This document shows, piece after piece, positions 42,796 to 51,626 of a DNA stretch of 64,000 nt; the first letter of the stretch is position 1, and every line of letters begins with the position of its first letter. This stretch comes from Phocaeicola salanitronis DSM 18170 (GTDB taxonomy: Bacteria > Bacteroidota > Bacteroidia > Bacteroidales > Bacteroidaceae): NCBI RefSeq assembly GCF_000190575.1, contig NC_015164.1, positions 1,116,001 to 1,180,000 of the forward strand, given 5' to 3'. The translations under genes were made by a program, and so were the position numbers. Below the pieces are notes generated by a model. That model was given only the letters and a program-made list of their open reading frames with translations. It did no database searches and was not told the origin of the DNA.

Positions 42796-44355
42796 TTACT
42801 CATCTTTAAATAAAGGTAATACAATAATAAATTTAGTGCCCACATTCAGTTCACTTTCGGCACGTATTGTCCCTTTGTGATCTGTAATGATTTTCTTCAC
42901 ATACGCCAAGCCCAGACCAAACCCTTTCACATCATGCAAATTGCCGGTATGAACCCGATAGAACTTATCAAATATCTTTTTCAAATTTTCTTTTTTAATA
43001 CCTATTCCATTGTCTTCAATGGATATATGAAGCTTGCCGCCTTCGTTCCAGGTGCGCACTTTCAACTTGATATTGACATCCGGTTTCTTGTATTTCAGCG
43101 CATTATCCAACAAATTAAAAATCACATTCGTAAAATGCATCTCATCGACAAAAACGAACGGATCATCCGCATCCAAAGCAACATCTAAAGTTCCATTACA
43201 GTTCTCCACTTTCAACCGGAATGTATTTGTCACATTATACACCAGTTCATTAGCATCTACTTCCTTCATTTTCAATGTTGCTTTCTGACGTTCGAACATC
43301 GACATCTGCAACACTTTCTCCACCTGAAAGCGCAACCGTTTGGTTTCATCGTTAATCACTCCCGATATATGCTTAAACATTTGGGGCGACTTGCCCACAG
43401 CCGGATCATTCAACATCTGGGCCGCCAATGAAATGGTCGATATCGGAGTCTTGAATTCATGTGTCATATTATTAATGAAATCATTCTTGATTTCGGTCAG
43501 TTTCTTCTGGCGGAAGATGGTATAAATGGTAAATATGAATGTCACCAACAACACCAACGTAAAGATAAGCGAAGGTATCATAAAGCGCACCGAGCTGAAG
43601 ATGTAATTATCCATCGTCGGGAAAAACACATTCACAAACCCCATCTTTGCGGGAGGATCTTTTTCAAAGAGCAAACGGGAATATATTTTCTCATTATCAT
43701 ATTCATAATCCGAACACCGATAAACCTCTTTTCCGTCCCGGTCGGTCACTGTAAAATGATAAGGAATATCCACACCGTTGTTTTTCAGTTCCGAATTCAG
43801 ATAATAATCCAACTGCTTAAAATTAACCCGCTCCTTCAACGGCTTGTCGCTTGCCGTATAAAGGATGTTATAAATAACCTCATCCAGCAAAGCACGTTGA
43901 TAAACGTAACGTTCCTTCAATATTTCCTGCAGGTTCCGGGATGTCTGCGGTATATTTTTCCCCGTTGAGATAATCACCTTCGGAACACTGGAAGGACGGT
44001 TTATTATCGCTTTCCACTCGAAACTGGAAAAAGTGCTTCCATCGGGAGAAGTCATCATAAACTGCTGATGTGCGACGACATTCCGGCTGCTATCGGTACC
44101 TATTGACGGCACTTGCAATTGACGCGAAAGCCGTGCCGCCCGTTCGGTAGCCACAACATCTTTCTCCAGATATTTCTTTGTCTCTACCAGTTCCAAATTA
44201 TGCACTGCCTGCGCAAGACTACGTCCTACATTTTCTTCAAACTGTTCCTTGCGCATCTTGACCATCTCCTCAATATAGCTTACTTGCAAATACAGCAAGC
44301 TTAGAAAAGAAAGTCCCATTACAATACCTAATATCCAAATCGTTGACTTTTTCAT
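42796..44355 (-). CDS. rprX: sensor histidine kinase RprX
   Basis: A 519-residue membrane kinase. TM1 is at about 6-26 and a ~220-residue periplasmic sensor domain follows. TM2 lies at about 255-277 (LIFTLVLLVTFIFTIYTIF). HisKA has H299 in NNMTHEFKTP and the HATPase domain has NLLDNALKYK (N box), EDNGIGI (G1) and GFGLGLAYV (G2). No HAMP domain is visible. It forms an operon with rprY. The -7 box TAAATTTG (44361-44368) ends only 5 nt before the ATG, so the transcript may be nearly leaderless. Confidence 0.9.
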   Translation of the reverse strand: MKKSTIWILGIVMGLSFLSLLYLQVSYIEEMVKMRKEQFEENVGRSLAQAVHNLELVETKKYLEKDVVATERAARLSRQLQVPSIGTDSSRNVVAHQQFMMTSPDGSTFSSFEWKAIINRPSSVPKVIISTGKNIPQTSRNLQEILKERYVYQRALLDEVIYNILYTASDKPLKERVNFKQLDYYLNSELKNNGVDIPYHFTVTDRDGKEVYRCSDYEYDNEKIYSRLLFEKDPPAKMGFVNVFFPTMDNYIFSSVRFMIPSLIFTLVLLVTFIFTIYTIFRQKKLTEIKNDFINNMTHEFKTPISTISLAAQMLNDPAVGKSPQMFKHISGVINDETKRLRFQVEKVLQMSMFERQKATLKMKEVDANELVYNVTNTFRLKVENCNGTLDVALDADDPFVFVDEMHFTNVIFNLLDNALKYKKPDVNIKLKVRTWNEGGKLHISIEDNGIGIKKENLKKIFDKFYRVHTGNLHDVKGFGLGLAYVKKIITDHKGTIRAESELNVGTKFIIVLPLFKDE

Positions 44356-44360
44356 GGAAG

Positions 44361-44368
44361 CAAATTTA
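44361..44368 (-). promoter_or_regulatory. -7 box of rprXY
   Basis: TAAATTTG on the minus strand, 5 nt before the rprX ATG. Confidence 0.45.
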
Positions 44369-44560
44369 CATGGCTAACCGTTACAATACACCTTACTTAA
44401 CATGTTTTAATCCCAGATTCTTTTATATTAACCAAAACGTTCTTTTAACATGCCAAAATAAGCATTTCATAGCCTTAGCCTGCTTACCTGCTTGCAAAAT
44501 TAATAAAATTTTAAATCAATAACAAATAAATATCCCTAATAGTTTAAGCTAAGTTAAATA

Positions 44561-44594
44561 AAAAAAGGCCGCATTTTAAGAAATGCGACCTTTA
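44561..44594 (-). terminator. terminator of the EF-G2 gene
   Basis: Hairpin AAAGGtCGCATTT / AAATGCGgCCTTT (complement arms), with a U run on the minus strand, 24 nt after the stop. Confidence 0.88.
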
Positions 44595-44617
44595 AACATA
44601 TAAAAATAACAACTTGC

Positions 44618-46777
44618 TTACATTTCGTCCTTTTCTTGTTCTTCAAACTCCTTCATCAGTTTCGTCTGAACATCTGCCGGCACAAGTTCATAGCTGGCAA
44701 ATTTCATAATGAACGATGCACGTCCTCCGGTCAATGAACTTAAAGCAGTCGAATAATTAGACATCTCCTTCAAAGGCACTTTGGCGGTCAATTTTTCATA
44801 TCCCTTTTCGCTACTCATACCCATAATCATACCTCTACGTCCTTGCATATCGCTCATTACATCACCCAGCTTATCGCTCGGACAGAATACTTCCACATCA
44901 TAAATCGGCTCCAAAATCTTCGGACCTGCATTCTTAAATGCATCACTAAACGCATGGCGTCCGGCAAGCATGAAAGAAATTTCATTGGAATCTACCGGGT
45001 GCATCTTACCGTCATAAACAATGACACGCACATCACGGGCATAAGAACCTGTCAACGGACCTTGCTCCATACGGCTCATGATACCTTTTAAGATAGCAGG
45101 CATAAAACGCGCGTCAATAGCACCGCCGACCACACTGTTAACAAATACCAATTTTCCACCCCATTCCAAATCGATGGTCTCTGTTCCTTTTACCGTAACC
45201 TTAAATTCCTGACCATTAAACTTATATGTATCCGGAAGCGGCATGCCTTCATAGTAAGGCTCAACAATCAGATGCACCTCACCGAACTGACCTGCGCCAC
45301 CCGACTGTTTTTTATGACGATAATCGGCACGAGCGGCTTTTGTAATTGTCTCACGATACGGAATCTTCGGTTCCAAGAACTGGACAGGCAACTTTTCATT
45401 GTTTTCCAAACGCCACTTCAAGGTACGCAAATGAAATTCTCCCTGACCGTGAACCAATATTTGCTTCAACTCTTTCGACTGTTCTATTACCCACGTCGGG
45501 TCTTCTTCACGCATACGGTTCAATATTGCCATCATCTTTTCCATATCAGCCTCATTCACAGGCTTGATGGCACGTGTATATTTCGGATTCGGATATTTAA
45601 TGAAGTTAAAACGGTTGTCACAATCCTTACCATTCAACGTATTGCCTGTCTTCACATCTTTCAGCTTCACCGTACAGCCAATATCACCGGCACGCAATTC
45701 CTCTACTTTTTCACGGATAGCACCTGCACAAACATATAATTGAGCCATACGTTCTTTAGAGCCACGGTCTGCATTGGTCAGGTCATCGCCTTCATGTACA
45801 ACGCCGCTCATTACTTTAAAGTATTGCACATCACCGATATGCGGTTCTACCGCAGTCTTGAAGAAATAAAGCGAGGTAGGTCCGTTCGGATCAGGCAGAA
45901 CAGGCACGCCACGGGTATTATGCACCACTGGCATTTCATCCACAAAAGGCACTACATTGCCCAAGAACTCCATCAAACGCCGCACCCCCATGTCTTTTCC
46001 GGCACACACACAAAATACTGGGAACATGCCGCGTGCAACCAAGCCTTTACGGATACCTTCACGCATTTCATCCTCGGTCAGAGAATCCGACTCGAAAAAT
46101 TTCTCCATCAACGTCTCATCGTGTTCGGCAGCAGCCTCTACCAATACCTTATGCCAAGCCTGAGCTTTCTCCATCTCCTCTGCCGGAATATCCTCAATCA
46201 CAGGTTCGCCTCCCTCAGGTTTCCATGAATATTTTTTCATTAAAAGTACATCAATCAACGAATTAAAGTCGGGACCTGTACTAATGGGATACTGAACGGG
46301 AACAACTTTCGACCCGTAATTCTCTCTTAACTGCTCCAATACATGGTCAAAATCACATTTTTCGCTATCCAACTGGTTTACCAAGAAGATAACCGGCTTG
46401 CCTAGTTTTTCGGTATAGCGGAAATGATTCTGTGTCCCTACCTCCGGACCGTATTGCCCGTTCAATAGCAGAACCGCTGTATCTGTCACATTCAATGCAG
46501 TAAGAGCTGCACCCACAAAATCGTCACTTCCCGGACAGTCTATGATATTCAATTTCTTGCCATTCCATTCTACATGATAAACGGTAGAGAATACAGAGTA
46601 TCCGTACTCCTGCTCTACCGGGAAATAATCGCTGACTGTATTTTTGGCAGTGATTCTGCCACGGCGTTTTATAATACCACTCTCATAGAGCAACGCTTCT
46701 GTGAGGGTGGTTTTACCTGATCCATCATTGCCAAGAAGTGCAATGTTTTTAATTTCGTTAGTCTGATATACTTTCAT
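44618..46777 (-). CDS. fusA2: divergent elongation factor G (EF-G2 / FusA2 type)
   Basis: A 719-residue EF-G paralogue with all five domains. The P-loop is GNDGSGKTT (16-24). The G domain departs from canonical EF-G: EQEYGYSVF replaces the ..ERGITI switch I, DCPGSDD (80-86) replaces DTPGHVD so the catalytic His is Ser84, and NQLD replaces NKMD. C-terminal domains are intact (YRETITKAARADYRHKKQSGG, FKNAGPKILEPIYDVEV, GRASFIMKF). EF-G2 of B. thetaiotaomicron has been reported to translocate without GTPase activity and to support growth under carbon starvation and gut colonisation; the lost His fits this. The ATG at 46777 is used because the frame upstream opens with TTG. Confidence 0.88.
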   Translation of the reverse strand: MKVYQTNEIKNIALLGNDGSGKTTLTEALLYESGIIKRRGRITAKNTVSDYFPVEQEYGYSVFSTVYHVEWNGKKLNIIDCPGSDDFVGAALTALNVTDTAVLLLNGQYGPEVGTQNHFRYTEKLGKPVIFLVNQLDSEKCDFDHVLEQLRENYGSKVVPVQYPISTGPDFNSLIDVLLMKKYSWKPEGGEPVIEDIPAEEMEKAQAWHKVLVEAAAEHDETLMEKFFESDSLTEDEMREGIRKGLVARGMFPVFCVCAGKDMGVRRLMEFLGNVVPFVDEMPVVHNTRGVPVLPDPNGPTSLYFFKTAVEPHIGDVQYFKVMSGVVHEGDDLTNADRGSKERMAQLYVCAGAIREKVEELRAGDIGCTVKLKDVKTGNTLNGKDCDNRFNFIKYPNPKYTRAIKPVNEADMEKMMAILNRMREEDPTWVIEQSKELKQILVHGQGEFHLRTLKWRLENNEKLPVQFLEPKIPYRETITKAARADYRHKKQSGGAGQFGEVHLIVEPYYEGMPLPDTYKFNGQEFKVTVKGTETIDLEWGGKLVFVNSVVGGAIDARFMPAILKGIMSRMEQGPLTGSYARDVRVIVYDGKMHPVDSNEISFMLAGRHAFSDAFKNAGPKILEPIYDVEVFCPSDKLGDVMSDMQGRRGMIMGMSSEKGYEKLTAKVPLKEMSNYSTALSSLTGGRASFIMKFASYELVPADVQTKLMKEFEEQEKDEM

Positions 46778-46786
46778 GGTACTCAA

Positions 46787-47168
46787 GATTTAAATAAAAA
46801 ACAAAAGGATATGCTTCTCATATCTCTCATAATGCCGCGCAAATTAGAAATTAATGAGGAGAAATGCAATTTTTGCCCCGTGTTACTAAACTATGTTTTT
46901 AGACACATATTCCTACGACTTCAACTAACTTATGACAGGCATAAGCGAAAACGCTCTTATATTCATTACCTTACGGACCTATATCCATCAGCTTATGCAC
47001 CTATTCCAATTACGTATAGAACTTAAATGAACATCTCCATCCAACTACCATACATGTCCCGAAAACAAGAAAAAGCCTCATCCGAAGTGAATTACCCTGT
47101 AACTGACGATAAAATACATATCCACCCGCCGGTTAATGGCAAGCATTGTTTCTTCCTATTAAAAATAT
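46787..47168. other. 421-nt intergenic region between EF-G2 and the antiporter
   Basis: The divergent spacer 46778-47207 has two short open frames on the plus strand (46811-47026 and 47027-47218), with no promoter box, ribosome site or recognisable protein. I see no gene. On the minus strand only a weak ctaatttg box lies about 60 nt before the EF-G2 start. Confidence 0.5.
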
Positions 47169-47176
47169 TATCTTTG
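47169..47176 (+). promoter_or_regulatory. -7 box of the antiporter gene
   Basis: TATCTTTG, 31 nt before the ATG at 47208. Confidence 0.6.
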
Positions 47177-47207
47177 CACCAGCTTTCATTTACAGATTTT
47201 GCAACTC

Positions 47208-48512
47208 ATGGATTATAACAAACTGACTCCCATTGTAAACAAGCCGAACGGATGGGCACTGATGCCGCTCGTCGTTTTTCTGTGCCTGTACCTGATAACC
47301 TCCATCATCGTCAACGACTTTTACAAAGTTCCCATAACCGTGGCGTTCCTGGTAGCTTCGGTTTATGCCGTCGCCACAACCAAAGGGCTTTCGCTGAACG
47401 ACCGCATCCTGCAATACTCTTCGGGAGCCGCCAATACCAACATCATGCTGATGATTTGGATATTTATCCTTGCCGGAGCCTTTGCCCAGTCGGCAAAAGC
47501 CATGGGAGCCATTGATGCTACCGTCAATCTTACCCTCTGGCTCCTTCCGGAAAACCTGTTGCTTGCCGGCGTATTTCTCGCCTCGTGCTTTATCTCGCTC
47601 TCCATCGGCACCTCGGTAGGCACCATTGTCGCCCTTGCTCCGGTAGCTGCAGGCATTGCCGCCAAGACCGACATCAGCATGGCGTTTATGACGGCCATCG
47701 TCGTTGGAGGGGCTTTCTTTGGTGACAATCTTTCTTTTATTTCCGATACCACCATTGCCGCGACACGCACCCAAGGCTGCGTGATGCGAGACAAGTTCCG
47801 TGTCAATTTTCTGATTGCTCTCCCGGCAGCCCTGCTGGTATTGATATACTACATTGTATACGGAATGCAAACCGAAGCCCATCCCGACATCTCTCCCATC
47901 GAATGGGTGAAAATCATCCCCTACCTTATCGTGCTGGGAACTTCCATCGCCGGAATGAATGTCACACTGGTATTGCTCTTAGGCTTGCTGTCGACCGGCA
48001 TCATCGGATGGGGATACGGCGCATTCGACCTTTTCGGATGGTTTGGAGCAATGGGAGAAGGTGTACTGGGAATGGGGGAACTGATTATCATCACGCTGAT
48101 GGCAGGCGGTATGCTGGAACTCATCCGGTTTAATGGAGGCATCGACTATATCCTGCACCGGCTGACCGAACGCATCAACAACAAACGGGGAGCCGAATTC
48201 AGCATTGCCGCCCTCGTCAGCCTTGCCAATTTCTGTACCGCCAACAATACGATTGCCATCATCACAGTGGGTCCACTCGCCAGCCGCATAGCGGAAGAAT
48301 ACCGGGTAGACAAGCGGAAAAGTGCCAGCATACTCGACACATTCTCGTGCGTAATACAGGGCATTATCCCCTATGGGGCACAGATGCTGATTGCAGCCGG
48401 ACTGACCCAATTGTCTCCACTCGACATTATTCCCTACCTTTATTATCCGATGGCATTAGGAATATTCGCCATCCTAAGCATCGCATTCCGTTTCCCACGA
48501 CGGTACTCCTGA
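47208..48512 (+). CDS. NhaC-like Na+/H+ antiporter family protein
   Basis: A 434-residue membrane protein with 11-13 helices. The blocks SLSIGTSVGTIVALAPVA, GGAFFGDNLSFISDTTIAAT and CTANNTIAIITVGPLA are typical of the NhaC/ArsB-related antiporter group, with conserved Asp and Asn residues in membrane segments. It would exchange sodium for protons at the inner membrane; an organic anion role cannot be excluded. The ATG at 47208 follows a -7 box by 31 nt; an upstream in-frame TTG is not needed. It is monocistronic, followed by a repeat containing a MITE. Confidence 0.8.
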   Translation: MDYNKLTPIVNKPNGWALMPLVVFLCLYLITSIIVNDFYKVPITVAFLVASVYAVATTKGLSLNDRILQYSSGAANTNIMLMIWIFILAGAFAQSAKAMGAIDATVNLTLWLLPENLLLAGVFLASCFISLSIGTSVGTIVALAPVAAGIAAKTDISMAFMTAIVVGGAFFGDNLSFISDTTIAATRTQGCVMRDKFRVNFLIALPAALLVLIYYIVYGMQTEAHPDISPIEWVKIIPYLIVLGTSIAGMNVTLVLLLGLLSTGIIGWGYGAFDLFGWFGAMGEGVLGMGELIIITLMAGGMLELIRFNGGIDYILHRLTERINNKRGAEFSIAALVSLANFCTANNTIAIITVGPLASRIAEEYRVDKRKSASILDTFSCVIQGIIPYGAQMLIAAGLTQLSPLDIIPYLYYPMALGIFAILSIAFRFPRRYS

Positions 48513-48529
48513 TGGAATATTATAAAAAG

Positions 48530-48836
48530 CACCACAGATTACACGGATATTCAATTTTTCGATTTACGAAGTACGATTTTAGAAGCTGTTTTGAATTTCT
48601 CCAAAAAGTTTTTCTTGGCTTGATGTTTCCGTTTTCGTGTGTGGTTTGGGCGATTTTTTGGTCCTTTCCGCTCCTGTTCTTCGTCAGATAGCCCGCTATC
48701 TTCCTCATCACAGAAGCGAAAATGCCTCAAAAACTCATCCCAAATCAGCGCACGATAAATTCAAAACAGCTTCTTAATATCAAAATAGTAAATTATCAAA
48801 TCGTAAATTGATTAATCTGTGTAATCTGTGGTGAAA
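48530..48836. repeat. inverted repeat (cacagag family) interrupted by a MITE
   Basis: Perfect 15-bp arms caccacagattacac and gtgtaatctgtggtg, normally expected tens of bases apart, are separated by about 280 nt that contain the 194-bp MITE at 48581-48774. The flanking DNA (cgatttacg / cgtaaat) also pairs. Confidence 0.7.
48581..48774. mobile_element. MITE-like element, copy B (194 bp)
   Basis: Same terminal inverted repeats and TTA flanks as copy A (39664-39857), in the opposite orientation and of the same length. Core cgtcagatagcccgctatc at 48682-48700 with the small palindrome GATAGCCCGCTATC. No coding capacity. Confidence 0.8.
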
Positions 48837-48842
48837 AAAGCG

Positions 48843-49445
48843 TCAACGCGCTGCCGTAGCATTGCTGAATGCACTGGTCACCTCATCGAAGAAAACCGGG
48901 TCGGGATTTGCCTGAAGCAACTGCATCATCAAATCATATACATCGGCATGGCTGTCCAATTTCATCGCCATCTGCAAATCGGCCAATGACTCTTCATACT
49001 TGCCGTTGTTCATATAAACTTCCGCACGTGCCTTGTAGTTTTCCACATCCGAAGGAGTCAGGCGGATAGCCTCATCCAAATCTTCTTCCGCTTCGGCGTA
49101 TGCCTTGGCATTCATCAGCAGCATGCCTCGCGTATAATACGCAAACGCACGATACTCGGTATCCGCTTCGGGTATAAAGCGTAAGCTTTCGTTTACTGCA
49201 TGGAAAGCCAACTTGGCATCTCCACAAAAATTACAGACCAAAGCCATATAGCAATGGGCATAGCCATTCTCCGGATTGGCGTTCAGTTCGTTAGTCAGAT
49301 AAGTATAAGCCTGTTCGATATTACCTTCGTTCAAAGCCTCTACTCCTTTTTGATAATCGGCCGTAACCGGACGCTCGAAACCTTTTGCAAAAAGGGAATT
49401 TACCGCCAGCAGCCCGCAAATCAATGTTATAATCAGTGTCTTCAT
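48843..49445 (-). CDS. exported tetratricopeptide-repeat protein
   Basis: A 200-residue protein with signal peptide (KTLIITLICGLLAVNSLFAKG). Four to five TPR units follow, e.g. DYQKGVEALNEGNIEQAYTYL, GYAHCYMALVCNFCGDAKLAF, AYYTRGMLLMNAKAYAEAEED and NYKARAEVYMNNGKYEESLAD. TPRs mediate protein-protein contacts, here in the periplasm or at the outer membrane. No partner can be named from context. It is monocistronic. Confidence 0.82.
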   Translation of the reverse strand: MKTLIITLICGLLAVNSLFAKGFERPVTADYQKGVEALNEGNIEQAYTYLTNELNANPENGYAHCYMALVCNFCGDAKLAFHAVNESLRFIPEADTEYRAFAYYTRGMLLMNAKAYAEAEEDLDEAIRLTPSDVENYKARAEVYMNNGKYEESLADLQMAMKLDSHADVYDLMMQLLQANPDPVFFDEVTSAFSNATAAR

Positions 49446-49529
49446 GATACCATTAGGTTGTTTTTGATTGTTGGCTGCGAAATTACAAGCTTTTCTCCGA
49501 ACAACAAATACCTTTTTTTATGTTCTGCA

Positions 49530-50990
49530 TCAGCTTTTTAACACTTTCCTGCTTAATGACCACAAACCTAAGAAGGTCAGCAGCCCGTTGAACATCAACA
49601 TTTCATAACCGAAAGCATATCCTGTCAGGTAAAAGCATAGGCGGTCGGTGGCATAACACACCAGCGGAGAGAGCAGCGCCACATAAGGAACAAACCGGTC
49701 GCGAGGCAACCTGCGGGTAAACATTCCGAAAGCAAACATGCCCAACAGCGGCCCGTACGTATAGGCTGCCAGTACATAAATCGTATCGATAATACTCTGA
49801 CTGCCTACCGCCTTAAACACCAACATACAGCCGATAAAAACAACAGAAATACCTATATGCACACACCGGCGGATGCGTTGTGCCTTACCCTCCGAAAACT
49901 GTCCTACCTCCAGAATGTCAATACAGAAACTGGTGGTCAATGCCGCCAATGCCGAATCGGCACTGGAAAAAGCCGCAGCGATTATGCCGATGGTAAAGAG
50001 CACCAGCACCACCGGACCTAAATATCCCTCGGCGGCAAACATCGGAAGAATATCATCCCCCTTGGCTGGCAAGTCTACCCCTAACCGGGAAGAAGCCAGC
50101 AACAACAATATCCCCAACACCAGAAACAGGAAATTGACCGGCAAAAACGAGAAACCGTAACAATACATATTCTTCTGCGCCTCCTTCAGGTTGCGGCACG
50201 AAAGGTTCTTCTGCATCATATCCTGATCCAGCCCTGTCATAACGATGGTAATGAAAATGCCGCTGAAGAACTGCTTGAAAAAGTTTTGCTTCGAATGCCA
50301 GTCGTCGAACACAAAGATACGGCTGTGCGCATTATCCGCCACAGCACCGGCAACCGATGACCAGTCGCCACCGAGCATCGCCACTACCTTGTATATAATA
50401 AGGAGTAAAGCCGCCAGCAGGCAGAAGGTCTGCAGGCTATCGGTCCAGACAATGGTACGTATCCCGCTCTTATGCGTGTATAGCCAGATAAGGACTACCG
50501 TACCGATGGCAGTCAGCACAAAAGGGACACCGTATGCGTCGAACACATAATGCTGCAAAATCAGACAGACCAAGTACAGACGCGCGGACGCTCCCAGCAA
50601 TTTAGAGACCAGAAAAAAAGAAGCGCCCGTCTTATAAGAACAGACACCGAAACGTTCTTTCAAATAAGTATAAATGGAAATCAGGTTCAGCCGGTAATAA
50701 AGCGGAAGCAGCACATGGGCTATCAGCAGATAACCGACAAAAAAGCCCAGACAGGTCTGCATATACGTCATATCAATGCCCCGCACCATGCCGGGCACCG
50801 AAACAAACGTCACGCCCGAAAGCGAAGCCCCTATCATACCGAACGACACAATGTACCACGGCGACTGGCGGTTGCCCCGGAAAAAAGCATCGTTGTCGCT
50901 GCTGCGAACCGACGTGATATGCGCCACCAGCAAAAGGATGCCGAAATAAACCGCTATGGTAACAAGGATGAATATGCCGTTCATTGTCAT
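49530..50990 (-). CDS. sodium:solute symporter (SSS family)
   Basis: A 486-residue protein with about 13 membrane helices. The SSS signature regions are visible: FGMIGASLSGVTFVSVPG near the N-terminus, WTDSLQTFCLLAAL, GLDQDMMQKNLSCRN (the GxDQDxxQR-like segment) and FSSADSALAALTTSFCIDI (the SSDS sodium-site motif). The substrate (sialic acid, sugar, proline or other) cannot be assigned. Its ATG overlaps the stop codon of the toxin gene (ATGA), so it belongs to the TA operon whose promoter is at 51591. An ATG at 50984 is an alternative start. Confidence 0.85.
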   Translation of the reverse strand: MTMNGIFILVTIAVYFGILLLVAHITSVRSSDNDAFFRGNRQSPWYIVSFGMIGASLSGVTFVSVPGMVRGIDMTYMQTCLGFFVGYLLIAHVLLPLYYRLNLISIYTYLKERFGVCSYKTGASFFLVSKLLGASARLYLVCLILQHYVFDAYGVPFVLTAIGTVVLIWLYTHKSGIRTIVWTDSLQTFCLLAALLLIIYKVVAMLGGDWSSVAGAVADNAHSRIFVFDDWHSKQNFFKQFFSGIFITIVMTGLDQDMMQKNLSCRNLKEAQKNMYCYGFSFLPVNFLFLVLGILLLLASSRLGVDLPAKGDDILPMFAAEGYLGPVVLVLFTIGIIAAAFSSADSALAALTTSFCIDILEVGQFSEGKAQRIRRCVHIGISVVFIGCMLVFKAVGSQSIIDTIYVLAAYTYGPLLGMFAFGMFTRRLPRDRFVPYVALLSPLVCYATDRLCFYLTGYAFGYEMLMFNGLLTFLGLWSLSRKVLKS

Positions 50991-51328
50991 TTCAATCCGT
51001 TCAACCGGAGCAGTTCTTCGATTTCTTTCTTGCTGATAGAAGAACGCTCCGCCTTGTCGTAGATGTAAAGCAAGTTGATTTCGGTCTCCTCCACCGCCAC
51101 CACTACGGTAAAAGAAATAACCCGTGCGCCGCCGCTCTTGCCTTTCCCTTTCGAAGTAATAGCCATCCGAATCTTGCGCAATCCGCCACCAAGGTCTGTG
51201 CCGAGGTGAGGATTGGCAAGAAGTTCTTCACTTAGAGAAGCAATATCGGATTTCATCGACATATAACGTTTTCCTAAACGTTTGGCTTCTTTTTCAAACG
51301 TATGTTGGAATTTCAATCTATACTTCAT
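50987..51328 (-). CDS. type II toxin, RelE/ParE superfamily (second copy)
   Basis: A 113-residue protein, the same length as the toxin at 3594-3935 and with the same core: KRYMSMKSDIASL, LRKIRMAITSKGKGKSGGAR, VISFTVVVAV and a C-terminal ISKKEIEELLRLNGLK parallel to ITDAELLDILRRNGIE. The toxins are clear paralogues. It overlaps its antitoxin by 11 nt and the downstream symporter gene by 4 nt. RNase or gyrase inhibitor activity is inferred from the superfamily only. Confidence 0.8.
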   Translation of the reverse strand: MKYRLKFQHTFEKEAKRLGKRYMSMKSDIASLSEELLANPHLGTDLGGGLRKIRMAITSKGKGKSGGARVISFTVVVAVEETEINLLYIYDKAERSSISKKEIEELLRLNGLK

Positions 51329-51560
51329 CGTCCCAATCTCTCATAAATTCTTCAAAAGTCTTTGATCTCCCTGCCTTCATATCTTTCAGCCCCGCGTCAA
51401 TCCCCGCGAGAATTTCTTCCTTGCTGATGTACTCGGTCTCTTCTTCCTCCTTGCGGGTGCCTTCCAACAACTTATCGGCAAGCCACACACGGTTCCGTTC
51501 GCTGAGCGAAAGCGACTGGATATATTGCCAAAGACTTTCCATGGATGCAGATACTCTCAT
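51318..51560 (-). CDS. antitoxin of the second RelE/ParE-type pair
   Basis: An 80-residue acidic, helical protein (ESLWQYIQSLSLSERNRVWLADKL, then YISKEEILAGIDAGLKDMKAG). The Y-[IM]-[ST]-KEEILA block is shared with the antitoxin at 3925-4206, while the N-terminal halves differ, so the two probably recognise different operators. The ATG at 51560 follows a GAGGAGG ribosome site, unusually strong for this phylum; an internal ATG at 51542 is possible. First gene of the antitoxin-toxin-symporter operon. Confidence 0.72.
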   Translation of the reverse strand: MRVSASMESLWQYIQSLSLSERNRVWLADKLLEGTRKEEEETEYISKEEILAGIDAGLKDMKAGRSKTFEEFMRDWDDEV

Positions 51561-51590
51561 ATTGTTTCCTCCTCATTAATTAACTCAAGG

Positions 51591-51598
51591 CAAAGATA
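51591..51598 (-). promoter_or_regulatory. -7 box of the TA-symporter operon
   Basis: TATCTTTG on the minus strand, 30 nt before the antitoxin ATG. A GAGGAGG ribosome site follows. The spacing is the same as in the first TA operon (30 nt). Confidence 0.6.
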
Positions 51599-51626
51599 AC
51601 GAAATTCACCCAAATCTACGCATAAT

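Noticed and set aside
46811..47218. Two short plus-strand frames in the EF-G2/antiporter gap
   Set aside because: No promoter, ribosome site, recognisable sequence or clean end; the second runs past the antiporter start.
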